Below are positions 1-7,876 of a DNA stretch of 64,000 nt, one piece after another. Origin of the DNA: Streptosporangium minutum (lineage in GTDB: Bacteria; Actinomycetota; Actinomycetes; Streptosporangiales; Streptosporangiaceae); assembly GCF_002149035.1 (NCBI RefSeq), contig NZ_NGFP01000014.1:1-64000 (forward strand), written 5' to 3'. The notes under the pieces were generated by a model, which saw only the letters and a list, made by a program, of their open reading frames with translations, was not told the DNA's origin and ran no database searches. Position 1 is the first letter of the stretch, and each line of letters opens with the position of its first letter. Position numbers and translations under genes: made by a program.

Positions 1-99
1 GCCGTACGGTGGGCATCTTCATCCACCCGCCCCGCCTCGTACGGCGGGCGCCCCGTCACGGGCTCCGCGCCGCCCGGCTCTCCCCTGTTGGAGTCAGTC

Positions 100-705
100 A
101 TGCGTGCCCTCCGCCGTCTCCTCGGCCGCCGTCACCGCCTCATCGCCACCGCCGTCGCCGCCCTGGCGATGGCGTGCGCCCTCATCGGGCTGAAGCCGGA
201 CACCGCGTCGGTGACCGTTCTCGCCGCGGCCAGGGACCTTCCGAGCGGGGCACTGGAGGCCGCCGACCTGAAGACGGTGGCCCTGCGGCCCGACACCGTC
301 CCCGACGGCGCCGTGAAGCCCGGTACGGCGATCGCGGGGAGAGTCCTGGCCGGTCCCATGCGACGCGGAGAACCCCTGACGGACGCCCGCATCCTCGGCC
401 CGAGCCTGCTGGCCGCCCACGGCCCGGGGACGGTCGCCACCCCTGTCCGCGTCGCCGACCCCGAGACCGCGCGCCTGCTGTCCCCCGGCGACGTCGTGGA
501 CGTCCTGGCCGCGTCCTCCACCTGGGAGGGTGCGGCTCCGGCCAGGACCGTGGCCGAAGACGTCACGGTCCTCACCACCCCGGAGGGCGAGGCGGACCGG
601 GGGGCGCTCATCGTGCTGGCCACCACCTCGGACCAGGCCATCGAACTGGCCTCGGCCCAGGCCGGCGGCCGTCTGTCGATCACGATCAACCCGCACGGAA
701 GGTAA
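100..705 (+). CDS. SAF-domain protein, CpaB/RcpC-like pilus assembly factor
   Basis: The product is about 201 residues. It has an N-terminal membrane anchor (roughly residues 14-34, ATAVAALAMACALIGL) followed by a SAF domain of the CpaB/RcpC type, visible as AARDLPSGALEAADLKTVAL and then GRVLAGPMRRGEPLT. In Flp/Tad pilus systems such proteins sit outside the membrane and help assemble the secretin or pilus. An in-frame TTG lies 12 bases upstream, but GGAG at 90-93 is correctly spaced from the ATG at 100, so I chose the ATG. No other Tad genes are visible in the window, so a pilus role is inferred from family only. Confidence 0.8.
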   Translation: MRALRRLLGRRHRLIATAVAALAMACALIGLKPDTASVTVLAAARDLPSGALEAADLKTVALRPDTVPDGAVKPGTAIAGRVLAGPMRRGEPLTDARILGPSLLAAHGPGTVATPVRVADPETARLLSPGDVVDVLAASSTWEGAAPARTVAEDVTVLTTPEGEADRGALIVLATTSDQAIELASAQAGGRLSITINPHGR

Positions 706-776
706 GCGCTTCATTCCTCAGGGCGATAAGATCCCAGTCGCGTCGGACGCGTCGGCCCGCAGCGCCGTGAGGGCTG

Positions 777-2096
777 CTAGAGCAGAGAGCCCAGCTCCGG
801 GTCATACTCCCAGTGCCAGGGCTCGAACGGGCTGACATAGGCCCACTTCGGGTGGAACCAGCCGAACTTCTTGCCGTTGGCCTCCAGCCAGTTGAACTGG
901 GGCGACCGGAAACGCTCCACGCCCCCGCACAGGTCGACGGCGAGTCCCAGACCGTGGTTGCTACGGCCCGGAATGGCGGCGAAGCCGGGGCGCCGGTAGT
1001 AGACCGACTGCTGCTCGGCCAGGTTCCGGTAGCTGTCGGTCAGGCACATGGGCCTGCCGAACTGCCTCTTGTAGGCCTCGTTGAGGCTGATGAACGCCAG
1101 CGCCGCGTCCCCGCGCAGCTCGTTGCCCCGCTGCTGGAGCGGGCACAGATACGCCTTGGGGATCAGCCCGTTGGCGAACTCGTTCGCCGACAACGCCTTG
1201 GTCGGAGCGCAGCCCGCCGCGGGCTGTCCGCCCTTGTCGACCTTCACGCCCAGTTTCACCAGAGCCTGGGTCAGCGATTTCACGATCTTGTCCGAACGGG
1301 CCCTGAGCGTCTCGATCTCGGCGCCCATCTGCGCCTCCGACAGCAGGTTGCTCGCCCGCAGCTCCTGCGCCTCGGTGGCCAGTCGCTCGCGCTCGGCCTG
1401 CAGGCGCCCGCCCTCCTGAAGGATATGATCCCGCTCGGCCACGAGCTGGGAGACATCTGCCATGGCCCGCAAGGCCGACGCGTTGGACGTGCCGGACAGG
1501 AAGGGGGCCACGTCGCTGCCCGCGGACTGCTGATAGAGCTGCCCGACGATGTCCGACAGCGGCTGCCGTACCTGGGCGAAGGCCTTCTCCGCGGCCTGCA
1601 GCTCGCGCAGCTTGGCGGTGAGCTCCTTCTGCGACGCCTGGATCTTGGCCCGCCGCTGCTCCAGGGCCTTCGTCGCGCCTTCCAGGTCCTTGGACGCCTT
1701 CTCCGCCTCACGACGCAGCTCGGTGAGGTTCACGGGCTCACGAGGCAGCCCGCTGGAACTCGCGGACTCACGCCCCGCCCCGGCCAGGCTCGCGGACCCG
1801 ATGGGCGCCCCGGCCGGATTCGCGGACTCGTGACGCGACCCGGCGAGACGCACGGACCCATTACGCAGGGCAGCAGGAGTCACGGACTCACTACGTAGCG
1901 TGGCAAGGCTCGCGGACTCATCGCGCAGCACGGGAAGACTCGCGGACCCATTACCCAGCTCCGCAGGGCTCGCGGACTCACGGGTGGCGACGGGCTGGAC
2001 CTCCGCCGACGCCCGCTGCGTGGCAGCGGCCCCCGGCAAAAGGGAAGTCATGGTCGCGACAACGGCGATCAGACCCGCTGATCGACGAGGTGGCAC
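777..2096 (-). CDS. Secreted coiled-coil protein with M15B (VanY-type) carboxypeptidase domain
   Basis: The product is 439 residues. It has a signal peptide (residues about 6-30), then nine degenerate 10-residue repeats (residues about 40-129, pattern ES/GS-ASxAxLRx). A long coiled coil (about 130-290, ending near LTQALVKLGVKV) leads to a C-terminal D-alanyl-D-alanine carboxypeptidase domain of the M15B family. Zinc-site motifs are SNHGLGLAVDLCG (HxxxxxxD) and PWHWEY. The predicted role is extracytoplasmic peptidoglycan trimming; the coiled coil resembles those that tether or regulate wall hydrolases. It is convergent with the upstream SAF gene and appears monocistronic. Confidence 0.85.
   Translation of the reverse strand: MPPRRSAGLIAVVATMTSLLPGAAATQRASAEVQPVATRESASPAELGNGSASLPVLRDESASLATLRSESVTPAALRNGSVRLAGSRHESANPAGAPIGSASLAGAGRESASSSGLPREPVNLTELRREAEKASKDLEGATKALEQRRAKIQASQKELTAKLRELQAAEKAFAQVRQPLSDIVGQLYQQSAGSDVAPFLSGTSNASALRAMADVSQLVAERDHILQEGGRLQAERERLATEAQELRASNLLSEAQMGAEIETLRARSDKIVKSLTQALVKLGVKVDKGGQPAAGCAPTKALSANEFANGLIPKAYLCPLQQRGNELRGDAALAFISLNEAYKRQFGRPMCLTDSYRNLAEQQSVYYRRPGFAAIPGRSNHGLGLAVDLCGGVERFRSPQFNWLEANGKKFGWFHPKWAYVSPFEPWHWEYDPELGSLL
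1710..1979 (-). repeat. Nine degenerate 30-bp tandem repeats coding a 10-residue unit
   Basis: Within the M15 gene the translated sequence reads in 10-residue steps beginning ES or GS (ESASPAELGN, GSASLPVLRD, ESASLATLRS and so on), nine units in all, the last merging into the coiled coil. On the plus strand this shows as recurring cgcggactca / cacggaccca blocks every 30 bases. Confidence 0.8.
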
Positions 2097-2224
2097 GTTC
2101 GACCCCTCCGTTTGCGAACTCGTGACCTGGGTCAGGCACGCACGCTACTACAGCTCGCTGAGTGTCCGGGCCAGACTCCCCGCAGCCGATATGCGTCGAA
2201 CACCCCATTTTGTGATCCCCGCCC

Positions 2225-2800
2225 TCATGCCTCTCGCCGGGCTTGCTCCTTACAGACCTCCCACAGCCAGGTCTCCCGCCACTCCCCCGGGCAACCGAAC
2301 CCGGTCTCCGTCCGCGGCGCCGGCTGCGGCGACGCCCGCCTCACCGGAGGCGGCTCGGATCGCCGGGGCACCACCTTCACCACAACCTCGGGGACGTCCA
2401 CGGGAGCGACATCGGCCGCCGAACGGCGCACATCCGCCATGGCCGGAGGCGCCCAGCCCCCATACGTCCGCTCGGAGCCGGAAGGACGCCCGGAGCCCGG
2501 AGAACGCTCGGAGCCGGGAGGCAAGGAGGGAGGAGGCAGCAACCTCGGCTCGAATACCGCGTCCCGGGCAGGCGCCATCGCCGCGGGCGCTCCAGTCCCC
2601 CTGCCCTCCAGAGATCCCAGCCCGGCGACAACCCCCCGGAGGCCCCCGTCATACCCGGTAAGCTCAGCCACGAGGAGACCGCCCGCCAGAAGCGCGGGCG
2701 CCAGCATCGCCCCGCACAGCACCAACGGCCGCAGCGCGCGATGCCCTCGGATCCGCTTCCGTCGCCGTTCGATCACGGAGCGTGAGACTAGCCACGCCAA
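2225..2800 (-). CDS. Hypothetical proline-rich single-pass membrane protein
   Basis: The product is 191 residues. It has a basic N-terminus (IERRRKRIRGHRALRP), one hydrophobic segment (about residues 24-47, LVLCGAMLAPALLAGGLLVAEL) and a long Pro/Ser/Arg-rich linker. The C-terminus is conserved-looking, with Trp and Cys (CPGEWRETWLWEVCKEQ). The two late Cys residues could form a disulfide outside the cell. I do not recognise the family. It is the last chromosomal gene before the tRNA attachment site. The start at 2800 keeps the positively charged cytoplasmic tail ahead of the membrane segment. Confidence 0.6.
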   Translation of the reverse strand: MAWLVSRSVIERRRKRIRGHRALRPLVLCGAMLAPALLAGGLLVAELTGYDGGLRGVVAGLGSLEGRGTGAPAAMAPARDAVFEPRLLPPPSLPPGSERSPGSGRPSGSERTYGGWAPPAMADVRRSAADVAPVDVPEVVVKVVPRRSEPPPVRRASPQPAPRTETGFGCPGEWRETWLWEVCKEQARREA

Positions 2801-2930
2801 ACCCGTGATCCTCAGCCGCTTGCCACCCTTTTACCGCAGCTCAGCGAAGCGATAACCCGCCCGCCAGCCATCACCCACCCTCCGACCGCACACGCACTCG
2901 CCATTTTCGCTACTCTTACATGTAGCCCCT

Positions 2931-3003
2931 GCCTCCGTAGCTCAGGGGATAGAGCACCGCTCTCCTAAAGCGGGTGTCGCATGTTCGAATCATGCCGGGG
3001 GCA
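2931..3003 (+). tRNA. tRNA-Arg(CCU)
   Basis: The cloverleaf closes. The acceptor GCCTCCG pairs with CGGGGGC (one G-U), and the D arm is GCTC/GAGC. The anticodon stem CCGCT/AGCGG holds loop CTCCTAA with anticodon CCT (reads AGG, Arg). The T arm is GCATG/CATGC with loop TTCGAAT, and the discriminator base is A. CCA is not encoded. The 3' half is the integration target of the neighbouring element and is rebuilt intact after insertion. Confidence 0.95.
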
Positions 3004-3014
3004 CTCTCTTGACC
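2960..3014 (+). other. attL: 55-bp attachment core at the 3' end of tRNA-Arg
   Basis: The 55 bases from the anticodon loop of the tRNA to 11 bases past its end are repeated exactly at 47653-47707. Extending 6 bases leftward adds one mismatch. The integrase and excisionase genes lie just inside, as is standard for tRNA-integrating AICEs. Confidence 0.92.
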
Positions 3015-3335
3015 TCGTGGTTTGCCGTCCGACCTGGGAGTTCTTCCCTGAAGCGGCATGCGCCTCTGTGCAGCCGTAGGCCACCTTGAGCGGCCCTGAG
3101 TCGTCGTTCACGGAATATGCGCGGGATGATCTTTGGAGCGTTTCGCCAGGCCAAGGCCCCATCCACGGCCCCCTTCGCCCTCACCTCGTGATGCAGAAAC
3201 TCGGCGCCCATCACCTTCTGCGCCAGAACGGCTTTCCGAGCAGCGGCTGACCGAAGGACCTACCGGACGTCACCTGAAGGCCTCAATCTTGTTCCCCTTC
3301 CTTGATTAACCTTCTAGATTCCTTATCTTGAAAAC
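3004..3335. other. Left-end non-coding region of the element (attP arm)
   Basis: I see no convincing gene in these 330 bases. The stretch holds an 18-base sequence, ATGCGCGGGATGATCTTT (3117-3134), that recurs at 47568-47585 near the other end of the element. It also loosely resembles the DNA right of the second att site (CTCTGTGYAGCCGT, then a TATGCGYGGGA block and a GCAGGCC/CCAGGCC block). This is what an integrase arm-binding region would look like. A promoter for the 3336 gene should lie near 3300-3335. Confidence 0.5.
3117..3134 (+). repeat. 18-bp direct repeat, candidate integrase arm site (left)
   Basis: ATGCGCGGGATGATCTTT lies 103 bases inside the left core site. An identical 18-mer in the same orientation lies at 47568-47585, 68 bases inside the right core site. 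In the circular form the two would flank attP. Confidence 0.6.
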
Positions 3336-3644
3336 ATGACCACTTCCAAGCTCCCCAGGCTCATCCCCACCGGCACGTGCTGGTGTGGCTGTGGCGAAGA
3401 GACCGGCATCGGTTCTTTCTTCGCCCGCGGGCACGACAAGATCGCCGAGGCTGCACTTTTGGCCGCTGAGTACGGCGGCTCCGTGCCGCAACTACTGCAC
3501 AAGCATGGCTACGGGCCAGGCCGACCCGTGACCAATGAGGCTGTCCAGAGCGGCGCCTGGTCCAGGTGCGGATACGGGGGCTGCAACTACGCCGGAACAC
3601 CAGAGAGCCTCCGCAATCACCAGGGGAAAACCGGCCACCGATAA
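3336..3644 (+). CDS. Small zinc-ribbon-like hypothetical protein
   Basis: The product is 102 residues. Two Cys clusters are visible: CWCGCGEETG near residues 15-25 and CGYGGCNYAGTPESLRNHQGKTGH near the C-terminus. The second looks like a degenerate C2H2-type finger (C-x4-C ... H-x5-H). It is probably a small metal-binding, DNA-associated protein. It sits between the attachment site and the integrase and is followed by a strong hairpin terminator. Short Cys-rich proteins of this type are common AICE cargo. The precise function is unknown. Confidence 0.6.
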   Translation: MTTSKLPRLIPTGTCWCGCGEETGIGSFFARGHDKIAEAALLAAEYGGSVPQLLHKHGYGPGRPVTNEAVQSGAWSRCGYGGCNYAGTPESLRNHQGKTGHR

Positions 3645-3671
3645 TCCAAGTAGCCCATAGTCAGAAACACG

Positions 3672-3698
3672 AGAGGCCCCGGGTTCGCCGGGGCCTCT
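3672..3698. terminator. Bidirectional hairpin terminator
   Basis: A perfect 11-bp stem AGAGGCCCCGG / CCGGGGCCTCT with a 5-base loop lies between the convergent zinc-ribbon gene and integrase. There is no U-tract, which is usual in high-GC actinobacteria. A similar GGCCCCGG...CCGGGGCC hairpin precedes the integrase relic at 52131-52152. Confidence 0.8.
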
Positions 3699-3714
3699 GC
3701 TGCAGCGCTGTCTG

Positions 3715-5082
3715 TCAGTCTTCGAGAGCTTTGGTGATCTGACCGTTGGCGCGATCTCGCTGTCCTTCGAGGCACTTCGCGTAGACGCGGAGAAGCACGT
3801 CCACCCCGTGGCCGGCACGCTGGGCTACCTCGGTCGGCGGGACACCCGCGTTGAGCCACAGAGAGACCGCCGCGTGCCTCAGGTCGTACGGCCGGGCCGC
3901 CAACGGGGAGACGACCTGTTCGGGAGTGAGGGCGAGCCGTCGAGCCCCCTGCCAGACGGCGGAGTACGCCGACGAGGAGAACGGGCGGCCCTTGCTCGTG
4001 CGGAAGATCCTGCCGTCCTTCGCCGCGCCGTAGGTCTCGATGTGCTCGCGAAGGGTCGCGACGAGGACCGGAGGGATGGGGATCTCCCGGGTGTCATCTG
4101 CGGCCCGGTGCTTGAGGCCGCGCTCGTCGTGGGTCTCCCCCGAGTTCGTCCACCGCTTGTTCGCCTGCGGACGGGCCTTCTCAAGCGTGATCAAGCCCCA
4201 CCCCTCAGCGGGAAGGTCACAGTTCTGGCGGCGTAGCCCCGAAGCCTCCTCAGGACGAAGTGCCGCATAGTACATGCAGGCGAACATGGCCACCATGCGG
4301 GGACCACGCGTCCGACCCACCTGTCTCACAGCATCGAGCAGCGCTCGTACTTGGACCGGGTTGACCACCGTCCGAGGGTCGACGGTCCCAGCTGCTTTCG
4401 GCGGCTTTCACTTGACCGCGTGCAGCGGGTTGGCGGGCAGCTGCTTGAGCTCAACTGCGGATTCCATCATGTGGTGGAGCACCGCCCGCTTGCGCCGTAC
4501 CGTGTTGGCCGCCGCCGGCTCCCCATCGAAGCGAAGGGCGATCGCGTCGAGAGCCGAACGGATGACGACCGGTTCCAGTAGATCGGTGAGCGGCAGGGAC
4601 GCCGCTTCCAACCAGCCAAACACCGCCTTGTACTCCGGCCGCAGTTCCCCGCGCCTCTTATCCGGGAGGAAGGCGTAGTCACGCAGCACCGCGCGGAGTT
4701 CTTCGTCATCCGGCCTGCCGGGGAGATCCTTGGTCAGCGCGGGGATCAAGGACAGCAGGGCATACGTCATCGTCTCGCGGGTCCGAGCAGCCGAGTGCAC
4801 CCAGCGAGCCGCCATGTACGACCGGGCAAAACCAAAGAAGGTCGGCCCAGTATCAGCGACAGGCTTGGCCATCGACGAGGGAAGACCGGTAGCCAGGTCG
4901 AAGGCTTCCCCTTTCCTGGTCGCCTGCCGTAGGTCAGAGACGAAATTCTCGGCGAGCGCCTTTGTCCGGAAAGTCTTGGACCGCTCCTTGGCGCAGACCT
5001 TCCAGCGGACGACATACGAAGGCGTTTTGCTGGAGGCGTTTCGACGGATGTCCCAGATCCGCACGTCATACGAGGTGTTCAC
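3715..5082 (-). pseudogene. int: Tyrosine integrase interrupted by an in-frame TGA
   Basis: Read as one frame this is a 455-codon phage-type tyrosine recombinase. The N-terminal arm/core-binding part is at 5082-4411. The catalytic domain has the first Arg in AALRPEEASGL, the second Arg box in YDLRHAAVSLWLNAG, His in QRAGH and the Tyr nucleophile in VYAKCL. Both halves are in the same frame, but codon 225 (4408-4410) is TGA within HAVK*KPPKAAGTVDP. Related integrases as I remember them carry Trp here, so a single TGG-to-TGA change explains it. The GTG start at 5082 overlaps the excisionase stop (GTGA) and has GGGAGG upstream. The second half could restart at GTG 4368 but would lack DNA-binding parts. 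Confidence 0.85.
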
Positions 5083-5270
5083 GCCGCCTCCCGGAGGGTG
5101 TCCAGCCAGGCCGCGAAGTCGCTCCGCCAGACGCGGATCTCTCCGTTGGGCAGCTTGATGCACTTGGGCGCGTGGCCGAGTTCGCGCCAGCGGTAAAACG
5201 TCCGGCGCGAGAGCCCGCCCAGTTCGTCGAGCACCTGGGGAACGGTCAGCAGCTCGTCACGCCGACTCAT
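5079..5270 (-). CDS. xis: Excisionase, AlpA/MerR-like HTH
   Basis: The product is about 63 residues from MSRRDELLTVPQVLDELGG. It is a winged-helix excisionase: the recognition part is LSRRTFYRWRELGHAPKCIKLPNGEIRVWRSDFAAWLD. The family bends attachment-site DNA and steers the integrase toward excision. The start at 5270 is chosen because GGAGGTGATGCCG precedes it; an upstream ATG at 5276 is possible. It overlaps the 3' end of rep by 14 bases and the integrase start by 4, giving the usual rep-xis-int coupled order. Confidence 0.88.
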   Translation of the reverse strand: MSRRDELLTVPQVLDELGGLSRRTFYRWRELGHAPKCIKLPNGEIRVWRSDFAAWLDTLREAA

Positions 5271-6657
5271 CGGCATCACCTCCGAAGTCCGGAGGTGATG
5301 CAATAGGAATTCTGGTAAGAGCGCTTACCAGAAGCGCGTCACCGACTGAGAAACCCTTGCCCGCGTACTCCCAGTTGGCGATCACGAGGACGGTGTCCTC
5401 GGCGAAGAGGGGCAGCCGGCCGATGGTGATCTCTTCGGTGCGGGCGAAGTCGCGACGCTCGTCGCGGATAGAGCCCATGGTCGTGGAGTAGTGCCGGGAG
5501 CGGGTGGAGAAGTGGCCGCGGAAGCCGAGCATGTGGGCCCACTGGGAGAGGCGAAGGTCGGCCAGCTCGTCGAGTTCTCCCAGGCGCAGGCATTCGGCGA
5601 TGAGGCGGCGGGGGTGGTCGCGGAGGTTGAAGGCTTGTAGGTCGTCGAGGGGGTTGATGCGCCGGTCCAGGGTGCCGACGCATTCGGCGGCCTTGGTGGC
5701 GTACTTGGCGATGTAGCCAGCCACGGCCTGGTCGGACAGCTCGCCGTCCATGGTGATCTCGCGGATGTCGAGCTGTGGTCCCCAGCGCAGGACGCGGGCG
5801 GGGTCGTCACCGGCGGCGGGGACGGTAGCGGTTACCGCTTTGACGGCGTGCTGTACGGCGTGCGTCAGCATCTCGGCCGTGGCCCATGCCGGGGGCGGCG
5901 AGGTGGGACCGTCGGGGCCGTCGAGGCGGATGACGGCGTGGAAGTGCACAACGCCGCGCTTTTGGTATTCGGCGACCTTGGCGAAGGAGATCGTCAGGTG
6001 CTGGCGGATCTCCCGCAGGGTCAAGCCCACGGTTTTGGCGACGCGGCGCCGGAGGGCGTCGGTGACGTACTTCCACAGCTGGGGAGCGAGCGCATTGAAC
6101 AGCACGCTGCCGGTGTAGTCATAGCAGTCCGGGCACAGCGGCTCCCCGAGACAGGACTCGTCGGCGCCGTGCCGGGCGGTGCAGGACATGACCCGTCCGT
6201 GCGGGCAGGTCTCGGCATCGCGGCGGGCGTGGCACGGCAGGGTCTTGCCGTTCTTCTCCCGCCAGGTGTGGACGGCTCCGAAGGACGGCGCGGTGAGGGT
6301 GACGAACAGGCAGGGGTGGGCGGTGACCGAGGCGGGGACGCCCTTGCCACCGACCAGGCCCGCGCGGATGAGCTGGTAGGTGTCGGCGCGGTAGACCTCG
6401 GCACAGGCCGGGCAGCGCGACGCCCGTCGGGTCTTGCACGGTAGGCGAAGCACGCCGTCGGGTTCGGCGGTGGTGGTGTAGCTGTGCAGGAGCCGGCCGG
6501 TGGCGCGGTCGACGTGCAGGACGCGGCCCCGCATGTGGATCGGTTGGCGGCAGCCGCCGGTGGCGCGGAGCTGGGCGGCCCACCGGGAGTAGTGGGGATC
6601 GTTGAGGCGGGTGATCATGCCGGCGATCGCGTGCGGATTGGGGCGGGTTGTGGGCAA
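5257..6657 (-). CDS. repSA: Rolling-circle replication initiator, RepSA family
   Basis: The product is 466 residues. An N-terminal zinc-binding stretch (RLPCKTRRASRCPACAEVYRAD) and further Cys/His pairs (CHARRDAETCPHGRVMSC, CLGEPLCPDCYD) precede the catalytic core. The core has the HUH metal motif in VVHFHAVIRLDG and the nicking Tyr in YIAKYATK. This matches the Rep of pSAM2-type AICEs, which nicks the double-strand origin so the excised circle replicates before transfer. The C-terminus overlaps xis. The double-strand origin was not located; it is often inside or just upstream of rep. Confidence 0.9.
   Translation of the reverse strand: MPTTRPNPHAIAGMITRLNDPHYSRWAAQLRATGGCRQPIHMRGRVLHVDRATGRLLHSYTTTAEPDGVLRLPCKTRRASRCPACAEVYRADTYQLIRAGLVGGKGVPASVTAHPCLFVTLTAPSFGAVHTWREKNGKTLPCHARRDAETCPHGRVMSCTARHGADESCLGEPLCPDCYDYTGSVLFNALAPQLWKYVTDALRRRVAKTVGLTLREIRQHLTISFAKVAEYQKRGVVHFHAVIRLDGPDGPTSPPPAWATAEMLTHAVQHAVKAVTATVPAAGDDPARVLRWGPQLDIREITMDGELSDQAVAGYIAKYATKAAECVGTLDRRINPLDDLQAFNLRDHPRRLIAECLRLGELDELADLRLSQWAHMLGFRGHFSTRSRHYSTTMGSIRDERRDFARTEEITIGRLPLFAEDTVLVIANWEYAGKGFSVGDALLVSALTRIPIASPPDFGGDADESA
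5274..5300. promoter_or_regulatory. Inverted repeat covering the xis ribosome-binding site
   Basis: CATCACCTCCG and CGGAGGTGATG form a perfect 11-bp stem with a 5-base loop. On the mRNA strand one arm holds the GGAGG of xis, so the hairpin would hide it. It lies inside the last codons of rep, so a ribosome finishing rep could open it (translational coupling), or it may be a protein operator. Confidence 0.6.
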
Positions 6658-6755
6658 GATGGTCTCCTCCTTTCACTCGTACGGGTGAGGGGGGATGGCC
6701 CCCGACCTGGCAGGCGTCTTGGCGGATGTACGGCCAGGCCGGGGGCGCCGACGTC

Positions 6756-6896
6756 TCAGCAGAAGCCGAGGCCGTCGCAGTGTTCGCAGGTGTCGCCGTA
6801 GCTGCCGACTCCGGTGCCGCCGCAGTGGCAGCACCGCCACCGCTTGGGCGAGATCGTGACCGAGGTCACCTGCTCATCGGGCGGGTCAGAAACCAT
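6756..6896 (-). CDS. 46-residue DnaJ-type zinc-finger protein
   Basis: A short ORF starts with ATG at 6896, overlapping the stop of the upstream gene, and ends with TGA at 6756-6758. The product has two CxxCxGxG-like knuckles: CCHCGGTGVGS and CEHCDGLGFC. Such mini zinc proteins lie between spd/tra and rep in many AICEs. The role is unknown; it may help Rep or the transfer proteins fold or bind DNA. Confidence 0.65.
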   Translation of the reverse strand: MVSDPPDEQVTSVTISPKRWRCCHCGGTGVGSYGDTCEHCDGLGFC

Positions 6897-7206
6897 GGGG
6901 TGGTTCGCCGGCGGCGCCGTCCCGGGCTGCGGCGAGGATCGCCGTCACCTCGAAGTGGATCGGCCCGAAGCATCGGGCGGCGGTGTAGAGCCCGTGTGGC
7001 AACAGCCGGGGGTCGACCTTCGTGCCGAACAGCGCGGCGATCCGGTCGACCTCGGCGCGCAGGCCGGTGTCGGTGCTCTGCTCGGGGTAGTAGGTGATGA
7101 TCGTCGGGTCGGTCGGGACGGGGACAGCGGGAGTGGTCTCCATGAAGGCGGCCAGATCCCGAAGGCCGTGGATGAAGGCGGTACGGCGCTCGGTGTCGGT
7201 GGACAT
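6886..7206 (-). CDS. Conserved AICE hypothetical protein
   Basis: The product is about 106 residues from MSTDTERRTAFIHGLRDLAAF. It is soluble and mostly helical at the N-terminus, then has a conserved-looking stretch (FGTKVDPRLLPHGLYTAARCFGPIHFEVTAIL) and no catalytic motif I recognise. The start at 7206 follows AAAGGAGAACCACCC; the longer frame begins inside the upstream gene. It lies in the tra-spd-rep operon and overlaps the following zinc-finger gene, so it is probably co-translated with it. Function is unknown. Confidence 0.65.
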   Translation of the reverse strand: MSTDTERRTAFIHGLRDLAAFMETTPAVPVPTDPTIITYYPEQSTDTGLRAEVDRIAALFGTKVDPRLLPHGLYTAARCFGPIHFEVTAILAAARDGAAGEPPHGF

Positions 7207-7220
7207 GGGTGGTTCTCCTT

Positions 7221-7856
7221 TCACAGGGCGTCCGACGCGATGCGCAGGTGGCGCAGCAGGTCGGAGGCCAGTTGGTGGGACACGCCCAGACGGGCGCGCA
7301 GGGTGTCGCGGCTGATCGGCCTGCCCTGCGCGGTCTGGTATTCCTCGGCCACACGTCGGGCGTAGTCGAGGAGCTCTGAGGACGGCCCGTCCTGTTCAAC
7401 GGGGACAGGCGTGGGAACCGGTTCGGCGGCGACCTCCGGGACGGAGGGCGGTGCTGGGGACGGCTTGGGGCGGGGAGCCGAGGCGCGGCGTTCCAGCATG
7501 GAGACCGCGACGAGGAAGGCGCCGGCCGGGGTCGCGGCGGTGATCCACCCCCACGGGGACGGATCAGCTTGGTTGAGGTTGGCGGCCAGGGACAGGACGA
7601 TCCCGGCGACCAGGACGAGGGTCGGCCAGGAGATCCGGCCGTCCCGGAGGCGTCCGGTCTGCTTGTCACGCTGACGCTCGCGGGCGGCCATGACACAGGT
7701 CAGGTCGACGCATACGGCGACCGCCCAGGCCATCCAGCCGGACTGGCCGTGCTCGGTGGCGGTGTCGCGGATGTGGGTGAACGATCCGGCACCCGCGATA
7801 GCGGCCAGAACCAGGATCGGCCCAGAGTCGAGCAGCCTGCGGGCAAGGCGTCGCAT
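7221..7856 (-). CDS. SpdB-like plasmid spread protein (DUF2637)
   Basis: The product is 211 residues. Four hydrophobic segments occupy residues about 10-125 (GPILVLAAIAGAGSF, GWMAWAVAVCVDLTCV, WPTLVLVAGIVLSLAANL, GWITAATPAGAFLVAVSML) with a short cytoplasmic RERQRDKQTGR loop, the pattern of DUF2637. A Pro-rich linker leads to a C-terminal HTH-like segment (ISRDTLRARLGVSHQLASDLLRHLR). The family supports intramycelial spread of plasmids and AICEs after TraB-driven transfer. It lies between traB and the small rep-proximal genes, all on the minus strand. Confidence 0.85.
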   Translation of the reverse strand: MRRLARRLLDSGPILVLAAIAGAGSFTHIRDTATEHGQSGWMAWAVAVCVDLTCVMAARERQRDKQTGRLRDGRISWPTLVLVAGIVLSLAANLNQADPSPWGWITAATPAGAFLVAVSMLERRASAPRPKPSPAPPSVPEVAAEPVPTPVPVEQDGPSSELLDYARRVAEEYQTAQGRPISRDTLRARLGVSHQLASDLLRHLRIASDAL

Positions 7857-7876
7857 CGTGTCCCCCTTTCAGCAGC

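Noticed and set aside
3715-5163. Two separate integrase genes
   Set aside because: Both parts are in one frame and each covers complementary halves of one recombinase, so one gene with a nonsense codon is the simpler reading.
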